From assembly GCF_003577475.1 (NCBI RefSeq), contig NZ_QPEP01000009.1:62001-126000 (forward strand): a DNA stretch of 64,000 nt, written 5' to 3'. Of this stretch, positions 53,049 through 63,197 are shown in pieces; position 1 is the stretch's first letter; each line of letters starts with the position of its first letter. The translations under genes and the position numbers were made by a program. Below the pieces are notes generated by a model. It saw nothing but the letters and a program-made list of their open reading frames with translations. It ran no database searches and was not told where the DNA came from. The DNA comes from Salinibius halmophilus. Lineage in GTDB: Bacteria > Pseudomonadota > Gammaproteobacteria > Pseudomonadales > Natronospirillaceae.

Positions 53049-55877
53049 ATGGATAAAATTGTTGTACGCGGTGCGCGCACGCACAATTTGAAGGGCATCG
53101 ACGTTGATTTGCCGCGTGATAAACTCATTGTAATCACTGGGTTATCTGGTTCAGGCAAGTCCTCGTTAGCGTTCGATACCCTGTATGCGGAAGGCCAGCG
53201 TCGCTATGTAGAGTCGTTGTCGGCCTACGCTCGACAATTTTTATCGATGATGGAAAAGCCGGAAGTGGATCATATTGAAGGCTTGTCCCCAGCCATTTCA
53301 ATTGAACAGAAAACCACAACCCACAACCCTCGCTCCACCGTTGGTACCACAACGGAAATATATGATTATTTACGCTTACTGTATGCCCGGGTAGGTGATC
53401 CGCGCTGCCCAGACCATGGAATTTCGCTTGCTGCACAAACTGTCAGTCAAATGGTCGATCAAGTGCTCGCACTTCCGGAAGGTTCAAAGGTCATGTTGCT
53501 CGCACCTGTGGTGCGTGAGCGCAAAGGTGAGCACATTCACTTGCTTAATAAATTGCGTGCCGATGGTTATGTGCGCGTGCGTATAGATGGCCTGTTATGT
53601 GATTTAGATGACCTACCAGATTTAGATAAAAAGAAAAAACATACCATCGAAGTCGTGATCGACCGATTTAAAGTTCGCGATGATTTGCAGCAACGCTTAG
53701 CTGAGAGTTTCGAAAATGCGCTAGCGGTTGCCGACGGGATTGCCATTGCGGCGCCAATGGACGACGGCGATTTTGAGCCGATGACGTTCTCGTCTAAGTT
53801 TGCTTGTCCAACTTGTGGTTATGCTTTAGCCGAGCTTGAGCCACGCTTGTTTTCGTTTAACAACCCAGCCGGTGCGTGTCCTTCTTGCGATGGTTTGGGC
53901 AATAAACATGTATTTGATATCGAGCGTATCATTCGCGACGACGAACTATCGCTGGCGATGGGCGTGATACCCGGCTGGGATCGTCGTTCGGTGTACTACT
54001 TCTCGCAGCTAACGGCATTGGCGGCCCACGATGGCGTCGACATTGATCTTGCTTGGAAAGACTTGCCAGAATATTTCCGTGATCGGGTGCTGTATGGCAC
54101 TGGTTTGGAAGATATCGACTTTCGCTATGTGAATGCTAAAGGCAATATTTATCAGCGCAGCCACCCCTTTGAAGGGGTTATTCCAAACTATGAGCGCCGC
54201 TTCCGTGAAACAGAGTCGGATGGTGTGCGCGATGAGCTTAGTAAGTATATGGCTGAGCAGCCTTGTGAAAGCTGTGGCGGCTCGCGTCTCAAGCCAGCGG
54301 CACGCAACGTCTGGGTAGGTGAAAAAACGCTGCCAGAGGTCACACACCTACCAATTGGTGAGGCACTTAAATGGTTTGAAAATTTAGCGCTATCTGGTGC
54401 TAAGGCCGAAATTGCCGTGCGAATTTTGCGAGAAATTAATGATCGCTTGGGCTTTTTGGTCAATGTTGGCTTGGATTACCTATCGTTAGATCGCTCGGCG
54501 AATACGCTATCGGGTGGCGAAAACCAACGAATTCGATTAGCAAGCCAAATTGGCGCTGGGTTAGTTGGTGTGATGTATATCCTGGACGAACCATCTATTG
54601 GCTTACATCAGCGCGATAATGACCGCCTCCTTGCCACGTTGTCGCGCTTGCGCGATCTCGGCAACACAGTTTTGGTGGTGGAGCATGATGAGGACGCCAT
54701 TCGCCAAGCTGATTATGTACTAGATATCGGCCCAGGTGCCGGTGTGCATGGTGGGCAGGTGGTTGCAGCAGGCACGCCAGATCAAATTATTGCTAATGAG
54801 CACTCACTTACGGGTGACTACCTAGCAGGGCGTAAAAAGATCGCCATCCCTGAAACACTAACGCCAGTTGATAAAAAGCGCATGCTGGTATTGTCGGGTG
54901 CCACCGGCAATAACCTAAATGACGTGACGCTAGAAGTCCCTGTGGGCTTATTTACCTGTGTCACTGGTGTATCGGGTTCAGGAAAATCCTCATTGATTAA
55001 CGGCACCTTATATCCACTGGCAGCAGAAATGTTAAACGGTGCGTCGTCGTTAAAGCCTCTACCGTTTAAGAAGCTATCTGGGATGGATCACTTCGACAAG
55101 GTGATTGATATTGATCAGAGCCCAATTGGTCGCACACCACGTTCCAATCCGGCTACGTATACTGGCATTTTCACCGCTGTGCGTGATCTATTTGCCGGCA
55201 CGCAGGAAGCCCGAGCGCGTGGCTACAAACCAGGGCGCTTTAGTTTTAACGTCAAGGGCGGGCGCTGTGAAGCCTGTCAGGGCGATGGTGTTATCAAGGT
55301 AGAGATGCACTTTTTAGCCGATGTTTATGTGCCTTGTGATGTTTGTCATGGAAAACGCTACAACCGTGAGACATTAGAGGTGCTTTACAAAGGCAAAAGC
55401 ATCCATGAAGTGCTGGATATGACCGTTGAAGATGCGCTGGACTTTTTTGATGCCGTGCCGGCGCTTAAACGAAAGCTTGAAACCCTAATGGATGTTGGTC
55501 TCACTTATGTGAAGCTTGGCCAAAACGCCACAACGTTATCTGGTGGTGAAGCGCAGCGCGTCAAGCTCGCCCGTGAGTTGTCGAAACGTGATACCGGCAA
55601 AACCTTGTACATCTTGGATGAGCCTACAACTGGCTTGCACTTCCACGATATTCAGCAGCTTCTGCAAGTGCTGCATCGCTTGCGCGATCATGGCAACTCG
55701 GTGTTGGTCATTGAGCATAACCTTGATGTGATCAAAACCGCCGACTGGGTGATTGATTTAGGGCCAGAAGGGGGAGCACGAGGTGGTCAGATTGTCGCTA
55801 CAGGTACACCGGCAGAGGTAGCAGCTAATGCAAACTCGTTAACAGGACAGTTTTTAAAGCCATTGCTCAACAGATAG
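53049..55877 (+). CDS. uvrA: Excinuclease ABC subunit A
   Basis: Damage-recognition ATPase of nucleotide excision repair, 942 residues. Two ABC modules: Walker [15 protein letters not shown] (about 31-44) and [13 protein letters not shown] (about 640); signatures [12 protein letters not shown] and [15 protein letters not shown]; zinc modules [18 protein letters not shown] with CPSCDGLG, and [11 protein letters not shown] with CDVCHGKRY. The signal [20 protein letters not shown] marks the start. Single gene, divergent from ssb. Confidence 0.98.
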   Translation: MDKIVVRGARTHNLKGIDVDLPRDKLIVITGLSGSGKSSLAFDTLYAEGQRRYVESLSAYARQFLSMMEKPEVDHIEGLSPAISIEQKTTTHNPRSTVGTTTEIYDYLRLLYARVGDPRCPDHGISLAAQTVSQMVDQVLALPEGSKVMLLAPVVRERKGEHIHLLNKLRADGYVRVRIDGLLCDLDDLPDLDKKKKHTIEVVIDRFKVRDDLQQRLAESFENALAVADGIAIAAPMDDGDFEPMTFSSKFACPTCGYALAELEPRLFSFNNPAGACPSCDGLGNKHVFDIERIIRDDELSLAMGVIPGWDRRSVYYFSQLTALAAHDGVDIDLAWKDLPEYFRDRVLYGTGLEDIDFRYVNAKGNIYQRSHPFEGVIPNYERRFRETESDGVRDELSKYMAEQPCESCGGSRLKPAARNVWVGEKTLPEVTHLPIGEALKWFENLALSGAKAEIAVRILREINDRLGFLVNVGLDYLSLDRSANTLSGGENQRIRLASQIGAGLVGVMYILDEPSIGLHQRDNDRLLATLSRLRDLGNTVLVVEHDEDAIRQADYVLDIGPGAGVHGGQVVAAGTPDQIIANEHSLTGDYLAGRKKIAIPETLTPVDKKRMLVLSGATGNNLNDVTLEVPVGLFTCVTGVSGSGKSSLINGTLYPLAAEMLNGASSLKPLPFKKLSGMDHFDKVIDIDQSPIGRTPRSNPATYTGIFTAVRDLFAGTQEARARGYKPGRFSFNVKGGRCEACQGDGVIKVEMHFLADVYVPCDVCHGKRYNRETLEVLYKGKSIHEVLDMTVEDALDFFDAVPALKRKLETLMDVGLTYVKLGQNATTLSGGEAQRVKLARELSKRDTGKTLYILDEPTTGLHFHDIQQLLQVLHRLRDHGNSVLVIEHNLDVIKTADWVIDLGPEGGARGGQIVATGTPAEVAANANSLTGQFLKPLLNR

Positions 55878-55879
55878 AA

Positions 55880-56566
55880 TTAACGCTGTGCTGCTTTGCT
55901 TGCTCTCACCAACTCAATGGAAAGTGCTTCTGCAAGCTCGGCGTGATTTAGGTGGATATAGTGGAATACTTGCCAGCGCCATACTGGCACCGAGGATGAG
56001 ATATTCCGGTATATTGGTGAGCCAGGGATGGCGCTAAAAAAATCTTCGCTTTGTGCGGCAGCATAATCAATGCGCCCTGCGTCAAGCATGTTCAATAAAT
56101 GAAAGGTGCTGGGTGCTGTGACAACGTTCGCCGGTTGATGGCTTAACCACCACTGTGCTTCCAAGTCACCTTTTACATAGCCAATCACATCTTGTTCAGT
56201 CAGGTGTTTGCTTTCTGGGCGACTGTCGCCTAATGCAAACAATCTTAGTTCTCTAGTACCTAAAGGTACTGGGATGCGAAGCATGTTGGCGTAGTCATTT
56301 CGGCTACTGGCTTCGGCTAACGCGTTAAAGTGCACACCATTTACCTCGCGCTCAGCGCGTGCCACCGGGATGTCAACGAACTTGGGGTCGATGCCAATCG
56401 ATAAATATGCTTCCAGTAACATAAAACGAGTCTGATCGGCTACTGAGCCACCAGGCTTCACCACGGTGTAATATTGTTTAGTTTGGGCGACACTCAGCTG
56501 CTCACTGGCATGTAAAAGCCCAATGAGAAATACGTTGAGAATTGCCAGTAAAAAGAACTTCGCCAC
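55880..56566 (-). CDS. Periplasmic solute-binding protein-like (SBP_bac_3 fold)
   Basis: Exported protein of 228 residues with signal peptide (FFLLAILNVFLIGLLHASEQ) and a family-3 type binding-protein fold: PVARAEREVNGVHFNALAEA, VIGYVKGDLEAQWWLSH, LLNMLDAGRIDYAAAQSEDF. No permease or ATPase genes lie nearby, so it is probably an orphan sensor-like or standalone protein as is frequent in marine Gammaproteobacteria. Ligand unknown. Confidence 0.75.
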   Translation of the reverse strand: MAKFFLLAILNVFLIGLLHASEQLSVAQTKQYYTVVKPGGSVADQTRFMLLEAYLSIGIDPKFVDIPVARAEREVNGVHFNALAEASSRNDYANMLRIPVPLGTRELRLFALGDSRPESKHLTEQDVIGYVKGDLEAQWWLSHQPANVVTAPSTFHLLNMLDAGRIDYAAAQSEDFFSAIPGSPIYRNISSSVPVWRWQVFHYIHLNHAELAEALSIELVRASKAAQR

Positions 56567-56731
56567 AGATCTACAATCACTTTTTACTAATCGGTAACTA
56601 AGTGTAGACCATAGAATTCGCTTCGCTTCGCGCTATCGGTATGGCATTGGTCTGGTTAATAATTGCTCAAAAACGCAAAAATAGCTGACCAAAATCATAT
56701 CTTTGGTGGAAAATTACCAAATTGGGCTTTA

Positions 56732-56754
56732 TTCTTACGGCCGTTTTGTAAGAA
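56732..56754. promoter_or_regulatory. 7-bp inverted repeat upstream of eno
   Basis: TTCTTAC-GGCCGTTTT-GTAAGAA, 78 bases before the eno ATG in an A+T-rich promoter region. A possible operator; no known regulator motif recognised. A short hairpin GCCC-AACGAC-GGGC follows in the probable leader. Confidence 0.35.
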
Positions 56755-56795
56755 AATTACACTCATTGTTTTTTCGAGGCCCAACGACGGGCTGA

Positions 56796-58133
<1,338 letters not shown>

Positions 58134-58156
58134 TTCTTAGCTTAGCTTTAAATGAA

Positions 58157-58181
58157 GGGAGCCTTTGGCTCCCTTTTTTTT
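58157..58181 (+). terminator. Rho-independent terminator after eno
   Basis: GGGAGCC-TTT-GGCTCCC with a run of eight T directly behind; separates eno from ftsB. Confidence 0.95.
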
Positions 58182-58244
58182 GGCGCGGCTGCAGCAGTTC
58201 GACAATGCTGTGGTACACTGCCAAAAACAGACGATGGGAGATAG

Positions 58245-58523
58245 ATGATGCGCTGGTTACCCGTAGCGCTCATTTTTATATTGTTGTTCTTGCAAGCCTC
58301 TTGGTGGTTAGGGCCAAACGGTAAATCTGAAAACCAAGTTGTGGCAGCGAAGGTAGAGCAGGCGAAAGCAGAAAATGAAGTGCTAGCTCAGAGAAACCAA
58401 GCATTGGCTGCGCAGGTGCTAGACTTGCAAGAAGGCGACTCAGCCATAGAAGAAGTTGCAAGGGAGCGCTTGGGCTTAGTAAAGCCAGGTGAGACCTTCG
58501 TGCTGATGCCAGAACAACAATAA
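58245..58523 (+). CDS. ftsB: Cell division protein FtsB
   Basis: Bitopic divisome protein of about 92 residues: N-terminal helix (VALIFILLFLQASWWLG), a coiled coil with heptad leucines (QVVAAKVEQAKAENEVLAQR), and the FtsB-typical end AIEEVARERLGLVKPGETFV. It forms the FtsQLB complex that triggers septal peptidoglycan synthesis. The start can be ATG 58245 or 58248. The next gene starts 20 bases on; ispD, usual here, is missing. Confidence 0.95.
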   Translation: MMRWLPVALIFILLFLQASWWLGPNGKSENQVVAAKVEQAKAENEVLAQRNQALAAQVLDLQEGDSAIEEVARERLGLVKPGETFVLMPEQQ

Positions 58524-58527
58524 TAAC

Positions 58528-58535
58528 TCTAAAGG
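58528..58535 (+). promoter_or_regulatory. Perfect Shine-Dalgarno of the IspF-like gene
   Basis: AAAGGAGGT ends nine bases before the ATG at 58544, giving full pairing with the 16S anti-SD. Such a strong site argues that the degenerate IspF-like gene is still translated well. Confidence 0.8.
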
Positions 58536-58543
58536 AGGTCGCC

Positions 58544-58984
58544 ATGCGCATCTGTTTTGGTGAGGCTTGGTTTGAACAATCCACACAACCTGCCAACTTT
58601 TTGCAACTTGCCACCCTAGATATACAGCCACCGAACGCCAACGGCATTGCGGTTGATCCGATATTAAAAGCACTCTGTGTTGCCTTGCGCGGCGAGCAGC
58701 AGTGTTCGGGGTTGGTTGGCGATACGCGAGATGGCTTACTACAGGCCAGTGAAGCCTTGCATGAGCGGGGCGACTGGATAGCCAATGTCGATATAAAATT
58801 GAACAGTAACTGGTTGCTCGACGATATTCGTGCCCAGCAGCCAGCCGTGTTGGCCTGCTTAGCAAAACTGCTAGGCCTGCCAATGGACAAATTAGCGTTA
58901 AATATTAGTTCACCGCCGCTTGCGTTGCTGCCGCCAGAAATTGTAGCGGTTAAGGTGCATGTATTGGTGGGTGGATCGAACTGA
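58544..58984 (+). CDS. IspF-like protein lacking all metal ligands (predicted pseudoenzyme)
   Basis: Protein of 146 residues that aligns end to end with IspF (2-C-methyl-erythritol 2,4-cyclodiphosphate synthase; about 157 residues): start MRICFGEAWF (IspF MRIGHGFDVH), KALCVALRGE (HALTDALLGA), LLQASEALHERGDWIANVD (hallmark GYxxxNVD) and AVKVHVLV at the end. The zinc ligands Asp8, His10 and His42 of the E. coli enzyme are replaced by Ala8, Phe10 and a Lys, the FPDTD loop is largely deleted and the TTTE nucleotide motif reads SSPP. It cannot be a normal IspF. The locus is the normal ispF site (between ftsB and truD) but has no ispD. Fully open frame and strong ribosome-binding site suggest it is kept for another role. 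Confidence 0.75.
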   Translation: MRICFGEAWFEQSTQPANFLQLATLDIQPPNANGIAVDPILKALCVALRGEQQCSGLVGDTRDGLLQASEALHERGDWIANVDIKLNSNWLLDDIRAQQPAVLACLAKLLGLPMDKLALNISSPPLALLPPEIVAVKVHVLVGGSN

Positions 58985-58994
58985 GGATTAGGTT

Positions 58995-59987
58995 CTGGCT
59001 CAGCTAAAACAGCAGTTCAGCGACTTTATCGTTGAAGAACAATTAGGTTGGCCGCTATCAGGTGATGGCGAGCACCATTTTTATTACGTTGAAAAGCAAG
59101 GGCTTACCACTGAGCAAGCTGCGCGCAAACTGGCCAAAGCACTTAGCGTGCCGGCGAAAGTTGTTGCCTTCAGTGGCCGTAAAGACAAAGTTGCGCTCAC
59201 TCGGCAATGGTTTAGCATTCAGCGTCCAGGACAGGCGTTAATCGAGCACCCAGATGTTGAGGAACTGGTAGTTTTAAAGGCTGGCTTGCACAACCGCAAA
59301 CTGAAAACCGGTGCTCATCGCAGTAATCGTTTCATTATTACCCTGCGTGGCGTGATGGATGATGGCTGGCAGGCACGCTGGCAAGCATTATTAATAAACG
59401 GTGCCGCGAACTACTTTGGTGATCAACGGTTTGGTGTCGCGAACCTCGAAAAAGCTTCAGCTTGGTTTCGTGGCGAGTATCGGCCTCGCAAATCCGAGCA
59501 GGGCATGCTGCTGTCTGCAGTGCGTAGTCAAATGTTTAATGAGGTGCTCGAACTAAGAGCCAGTAAAAATATGTTATCTGAAGTGCTTGTTGGAGATGTG
59601 TGCTTGCTAGGTGACTCGCGCTCGGGGTTTGTTGTAACCCAAGCAGATCTTGATGATGCACAGCAGCGATTTTCCCAGCAAAGCATTCATATTTCCGCTC
59701 CATTGTTTGGTGCTGCAGGTGGTTTGCAAGCAACGGGCGAGGTATTGGCATTAGAAGAGGCAGTCGCGGCGCGCCATCCGCTTTGGATTCAGGGCTTAGT
59801 TGAGCGACAGGTGAAGGCCGCTCGGCGTTCGACGCGATTACTTGTTAATCATGGTCATAGTGAAGCCGTTGACGGCGGTCAGCGGTTTGAGTTTGAACTG
59901 CCGGCAGGAGCTTTCGCCACGGCATTGTTAGCCCAAGTTACAACGTTTGAAGATGTATCCCGTGCAAAATATTCTGCTAACCAATGA
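58995..59987 (+). CDS. truD: tRNA pseudouridine(13) synthase TruD with a non-canonical start
   Basis: TruD makes pseudouridine 13 in tRNA-Glu. Homology begins at once after the IspF-like gene: LKQQFSDFIVEEQLGWPLSG and GEHHFYYVEKQGL, then the catalytic-Asp motif FSGRKDKVALTRQWF and NRFIITLRGVMDDGWQAR, so the gene continues upstream of the first GTG at 59148. In that frame there is an in-frame TAG at 58989 and no ATG, GTG or TTG before 59148. A CTG at 58995 lies eight bases after a GAGG sequence and is my choice (330 residues, E. coli 349). The usual N-terminal YLxGKP segment is absent. Overlaps surE. Confidence 0.82.
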   Translation: MAQLKQQFSDFIVEEQLGWPLSGDGEHHFYYVEKQGLTTEQAARKLAKALSVPAKVVAFSGRKDKVALTRQWFSIQRPGQALIEHPDVEELVVLKAGLHNRKLKTGAHRSNRFIITLRGVMDDGWQARWQALLINGAANYFGDQRFGVANLEKASAWFRGEYRPRKSEQGMLLSAVRSQMFNEVLELRASKNMLSEVLVGDVCLLGDSRSGFVVTQADLDDAQQRFSQQSIHISAPLFGAAGGLQATGEVLALEEAVAARHPLWIQGLVERQVKAARRSTRLLVNHGHSEAVDGGQRFEFELPAGAFATALLAQVTTFEDVSRAKYSANQ

Positions 59988-60690
59988 TGATGGCATTCAG
60001 GCACAAGGCATTAACCGACTATTCGACCGGTTGAGCCGGTCATATCGGGTAAAAATGATCGCGCCAGAGGACGACTGTTCTGGTAAAAGTCAGTCATTAA
60101 CACTGGATAGGCCGATCAAGGTACGCCAAATTGACGGCCATCGTTTTGCTGTGCAAGGTACGCCCGCTGACTGTATCCAGCTTGGCAGTGCGCACTTGAT
60201 CGATGCCAAACCCGATGTGGTGATATCGGGTATTAACCATGGTGCAAACCTTGGTGACGACGTGCTATATTCCGGCACCCTTGGCGCGGCGCGAGAAGGG
60301 CGCCACATTGCCAAGCTTTGCATGGCCGTATCGCTTGCCGGTAATCACCACTTTGATACTGCCGTGCAAGTGGTGTGTGAGATACTGCAGCGCCTAGAGC
60401 GTGCCGCCATGCCTAGTGTTCGCCTGCTCAATATTAATGTGCCAGATATCCCATACGAACAGTTACAAGGCTTCAAAGTGTGTCGGCTCGGCGAGCGGCC
60501 GATAGCCGAACCAGCACAGCCAGTGCAAGACCCAAAAGGGCAAACACATTGGTGGCTAGGGCGCTTGGCGCCAGGGCAAGGTGAAGACTTTGAAGCGATA
60601 AAAAATGGCTATGTGGCCATTACGCCGATCAAATTAGATGAAACAGATAGTGCAGCCTTAGCTGTTGTGGATTCTTGGATAATCAAATGA
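59953..60690 (+). CDS. surE: 5'/3'-nucleotidase SurE
   Basis: Survival protein and nucleotidase of about 245 residues. Metal site in ILLTNDDGIQAQGI, then AVQGTPADCIQLG and VVISGINHGANLGDDVLYSG with the GTLGAAREG helix. The start is uncertain: ATG 59953, TTG 59947 or GTG 59962 are all inside the truD end, so it is translated by coupling. Part of the conserved truD-surE-pcm-nlpD-rpoS stationary-phase cluster. Confidence 0.93.
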   Translation: MYPVQNILLTNDDGIQAQGINRLFDRLSRSYRVKMIAPEDDCSGKSQSLTLDRPIKVRQIDGHRFAVQGTPADCIQLGSAHLIDAKPDVVISGINHGANLGDDVLYSGTLGAAREGRHIAKLCMAVSLAGNHHFDTAVQVVCEILQRLERAAMPSVRLLNINVPDIPYEQLQGFKVCRLGERPIAEPAQPVQDPKGQTHWWLGRLAPGQGEDFEAIKNGYVAITPIKLDETDSAALAVVDSWIIK

Positions 60691-61343
60691 ACATGAATTC
60701 AATTCAGGGTATCGGCATGACATCGCCACGCACCCGTAAGCGCATGGTTGATCGTCTGCAAGCGCGTGGCATTAGCAGTGAAGCCGTACTCAAGGTAATG
60801 AATGACGTGCCAAGGCATATATTTGTCGACGAGGCGATGGCGCACAATGCCTACGAAGATGCCTCGTTGCCGATTGGCTATGGGCAAACCATTTCAAACC
60901 CCTACACGGTTGCCCAAATGACGCAGGCATTGCTTGAATCGGGCAGGCCACTGCGGCGAGTGCTAGAAATTGGCACCGGCTCAGGCTATCAGGCGGCTGT
61001 GCTATCGCCTTTGGTGGGTACGCTATTTACCTGTGAGCGCATCGAAGGTTTGATGAAAAAAGCCCAGCAGCGCTTCGACTTATTAAAACTGTCGAACATT
61101 CGAAGTTTTTTAACAGAAACTGAGGTAGGCTTGCCGAGGTTAGCTCCATTTGACGCCATTATCGTCACCTGTGCCCCCGAGGAGGTGCCTCAGATGTTAT
61201 ACGATCAGTTAGCATCCGACGGCATTATGGTTATCCCTGTTGGTGGCGTGGAGCAGCAAATGTACCTAATTACCAATGACGCAGGCTTACGCCAGCAATC
61301 TGTGATATCAGGTGCCAACTTTGTGCCGCTAATTGCAAAATAA
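60687..61343 (+). CDS. pcm: Protein-L-isoaspartate O-methyltransferase Pcm
   Basis: SAM-dependent repair enzyme of 218 residues that starts conversion of isoaspartate back to aspartate. Blocks: IGYGQTISNPYTVAQMTQAL, the SAM site VLEIGTGSGYQAAVLSPL, and FDAIIVTCAPEEVPQMLYDQ. ATG at 60687 overlaps the surE stop by four bases, so I prefer it to the upstream TTG frame. Confidence 0.96.
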   Translation: MNMNSIQGIGMTSPRTRKRMVDRLQARGISSEAVLKVMNDVPRHIFVDEAMAHNAYEDASLPIGYGQTISNPYTVAQMTQALLESGRPLRRVLEIGTGSGYQAAVLSPLVGTLFTCERIEGLMKKAQQRFDLLKLSNIRSFLTETEVGLPRLAPFDAIIVTCAPEEVPQMLYDQLASDGIMVIPVGGVEQQMYLITNDAGLRQQSVISGANFVPLIAK

Positions 61344-61353
61344 CGAGTCTTGT

Positions 61354-62256
61354 ATGACAACAGAGCTAAAAACAACCGAGGCGATGACTTGGGCAGCCCG
61401 AATTACGGTTGCACTAAAGGGTGCTGCGATGGGAGCCGCGGATGTGGTGCCGGGTGTATCCGGTGGCACACTCGCATTTATTCTGGGTATCTATGAACGG
61501 TTAATCGCAGCTTTGAGCCAAGTCGACGGCAACGCAATAAAAATGTTGCTCCAGTTCGATATTAAGGGTCTGTGGCTGAAGTTTGATGGTGCATTCTTGC
61601 TACCATTGTTTGTTGGCATATTAACCAGCATCTTCACCATTGCTCATGGTGTTAGCTGGATGCTAGTGAACCAGCCTGTCTTGCTTTGGAGTTTGTTCAA
61701 CGGCCTAATTATTCTATCTTTGCCAATTTTCGTTAGCTCTATTAAATGGCAACTAAATCGGGTGGCTTTAACGTTCTTCGGTGTTGTTTTGGCAGCAGCG
61801 GTTAACTTTATTAGCGGCAACATCTCCGACCCAACCTTGTGGCAAGTATTCTTGGCTGGCGCGATTGCCATCAGTGCTCTTTTGCTACCTGGCATCTCAG
61901 GTTCTTTCATTTTGTTATTGTTAGGCATGTATGAGCCCGTCATCGGTGCGGTAAAGTCACTAGAGCTCGTGACCCTCATTGTCTTCGCGCTTGGTTGCCT
62001 AACAGGCATGCTGAGCACCTCGAAACTGATCGCTTACTTCCTTAAACGCCATCACGACGCCATGATTGCACTGTTATTAGGTGTGATTATTGGCGCACTG
62101 TATCGAATTTGGCCGTGGCAGATTGAAGGCAATCCTGTAAGTTGGCAGGCCTTTTCTGATACAGGCGCTGACCTGCAGCTTACGGGTGCTGTTTTGTTCT
62201 TTATTGTAGGTGGCGCTATTATGCTAATGTTGCAACGAGTCGAGCAGCGCCGCTAA
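61354..62256 (+). CDS. DUF368 (PopT-family) polyprenyl-phosphate translocase
   Basis: Polytopic membrane protein of 300 residues with about eight helices. The family signature is GAAMGAADVVPGVSGGTLAFILGIYERL near the N-terminus (split GVSGG core) and its internal repeat LLPGISGSFILLLLGMYEPV. DUF368 proteins (PopT) recycle undecaprenyl phosphate to the cytoplasmic face. It is placed between pcm and nlpD, among envelope genes. Start at 61354 (MTTEL) gives the family N-terminus; it follows the pcm stop by ten bases. Confidence 0.85.
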   Translation: MTTELKTTEAMTWAARITVALKGAAMGAADVVPGVSGGTLAFILGIYERLIAALSQVDGNAIKMLLQFDIKGLWLKFDGAFLLPLFVGILTSIFTIAHGVSWMLVNQPVLLWSLFNGLIILSLPIFVSSIKWQLNRVALTFFGVVLAAAVNFISGNISDPTLWQVFLAGAIAISALLLPGISGSFILLLLGMYEPVIGAVKSLELVTLIVFALGCLTGMLSTSKLIAYFLKRHHDAMIALLLGVIIGALYRIWPWQIEGNPVSWQAFSDTGADLQLTGAVLFFIVGGAIMLMLQRVEQRR

Positions 62257-62278
62257 CAAACTGTGCGCTGCCAAACAA

Positions 62279-63082
62279 ATGGGTATGGTGGTGCACAAAT
62301 ATTTCCTTCTGCTATTTATATTGCTGCTAGCTGGATGTGTGAGCGATGACTTTCAATCGCTCGACTATCTTGCTGAGCCAGCGGTAGCATCTCGCTCTGA
62401 AAGTGTTACCGTCAATCGTTCGTCAGAAGGCAGTCAATATACCGTCCGCCGCGGCGATACCTTGTACACCATTGCACTCAAAAATGAGCTAGACTATAGA
62501 CAGCTTGCGGCTGCCAACGATATCGACCCTCCGTATCAAATTTTTGTTGGACAACAATTAGAGTTAAAAGAAAAGTCGACTAGTTCTCAAAATTACAATA
62601 AAAATACTGAGCTTGTTACCTCTAGTAACAATGGGAACGATACCGGTCGGCAGGCGCAATCTAGCACTGTGCGAACGCCTTCTGTGGCGACCTCTAATGC
62701 CTCTGTAGGCCAGATATCATGGGTGTGGCCGCATGATGGTGCGGTGCAAAACAACTACCAATCCGGAGTGCCTTACGGCAAAGGTATTGCGATCAAAGGA
62801 ACACTGGACGACCCGATAAAAGCCATTGCTGATGGTGTGGTTGTGTATTCCGGTAACGGTTTGCGTGCCTATGGAAATCTAATACTGATCCAACATGAGC
62901 AAAACTTATTGTCTGCTTATGCCTTTCTAGCGCGCAGTCGCGTCTCTGAACGCCAGTCAGTTAAAGCTGGCGAGGTAATCGCCGATATGGGAGAAAAGGA
63001 ATCGGCGCACATTTTGCATCTTGAAATTAGACGAGATGGCAAGCCGATAGATCCGATGAGCTTGCTGCCGAAAAAACAATAA
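62279..63082 (+). CDS. nlpD: NlpD-type LysM/LytM lipoprotein, amidase activator
   Basis: Lipoprotein of 267 residues: signal KYFLLLFILLLAGC, a LysM peptidoglycan-binding domain (QYTVRRGDTLYTIALKNELD), a Ser/Thr/Asn linker, and a C-terminal LytM/M23 domain (GKGIAIKGTLDDPIKAIADG, LRAYGNLILIQHEQN, AHILHLEIRRDGKPIDP) that lacks the complete zinc set, as in NlpD activators of AmiC. A promoter for rpoS usually lies inside this gene. Confidence 0.93.
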   Translation: MGMVVHKYFLLLFILLLAGCVSDDFQSLDYLAEPAVASRSESVTVNRSSEGSQYTVRRGDTLYTIALKNELDYRQLAAANDIDPPYQIFVGQQLELKEKSTSSQNYNKNTELVTSSNNGNDTGRQAQSSTVRTPSVATSNASVGQISWVWPHDGAVQNNYQSGVPYGKGIAIKGTLDDPIKAIADGVVVYSGNGLRAYGNLILIQHEQNLLSAYAFLARSRVSERQSVKAGEVIADMGEKESAHILHLEIRRDGKPIDPMSLLPKKQ

Positions 63083-63197
63083 CAATCGGCGCAATCTCGC
63101 TACGCAACAATGGCAAGTCTCACAGGTAAAATTGGCCTAGCGCTAAAGTTCACTTGCCTTGTTTGTCGCCCTGGAACATTAGCATGAGGTTTTCATT

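Noticed and set aside
59148-59987. truD starting at GTG 59148 (279 residues)
   Set aside because: It would cut off about 51 residues of clear TruD homology that continue in frame upstream to 58995.
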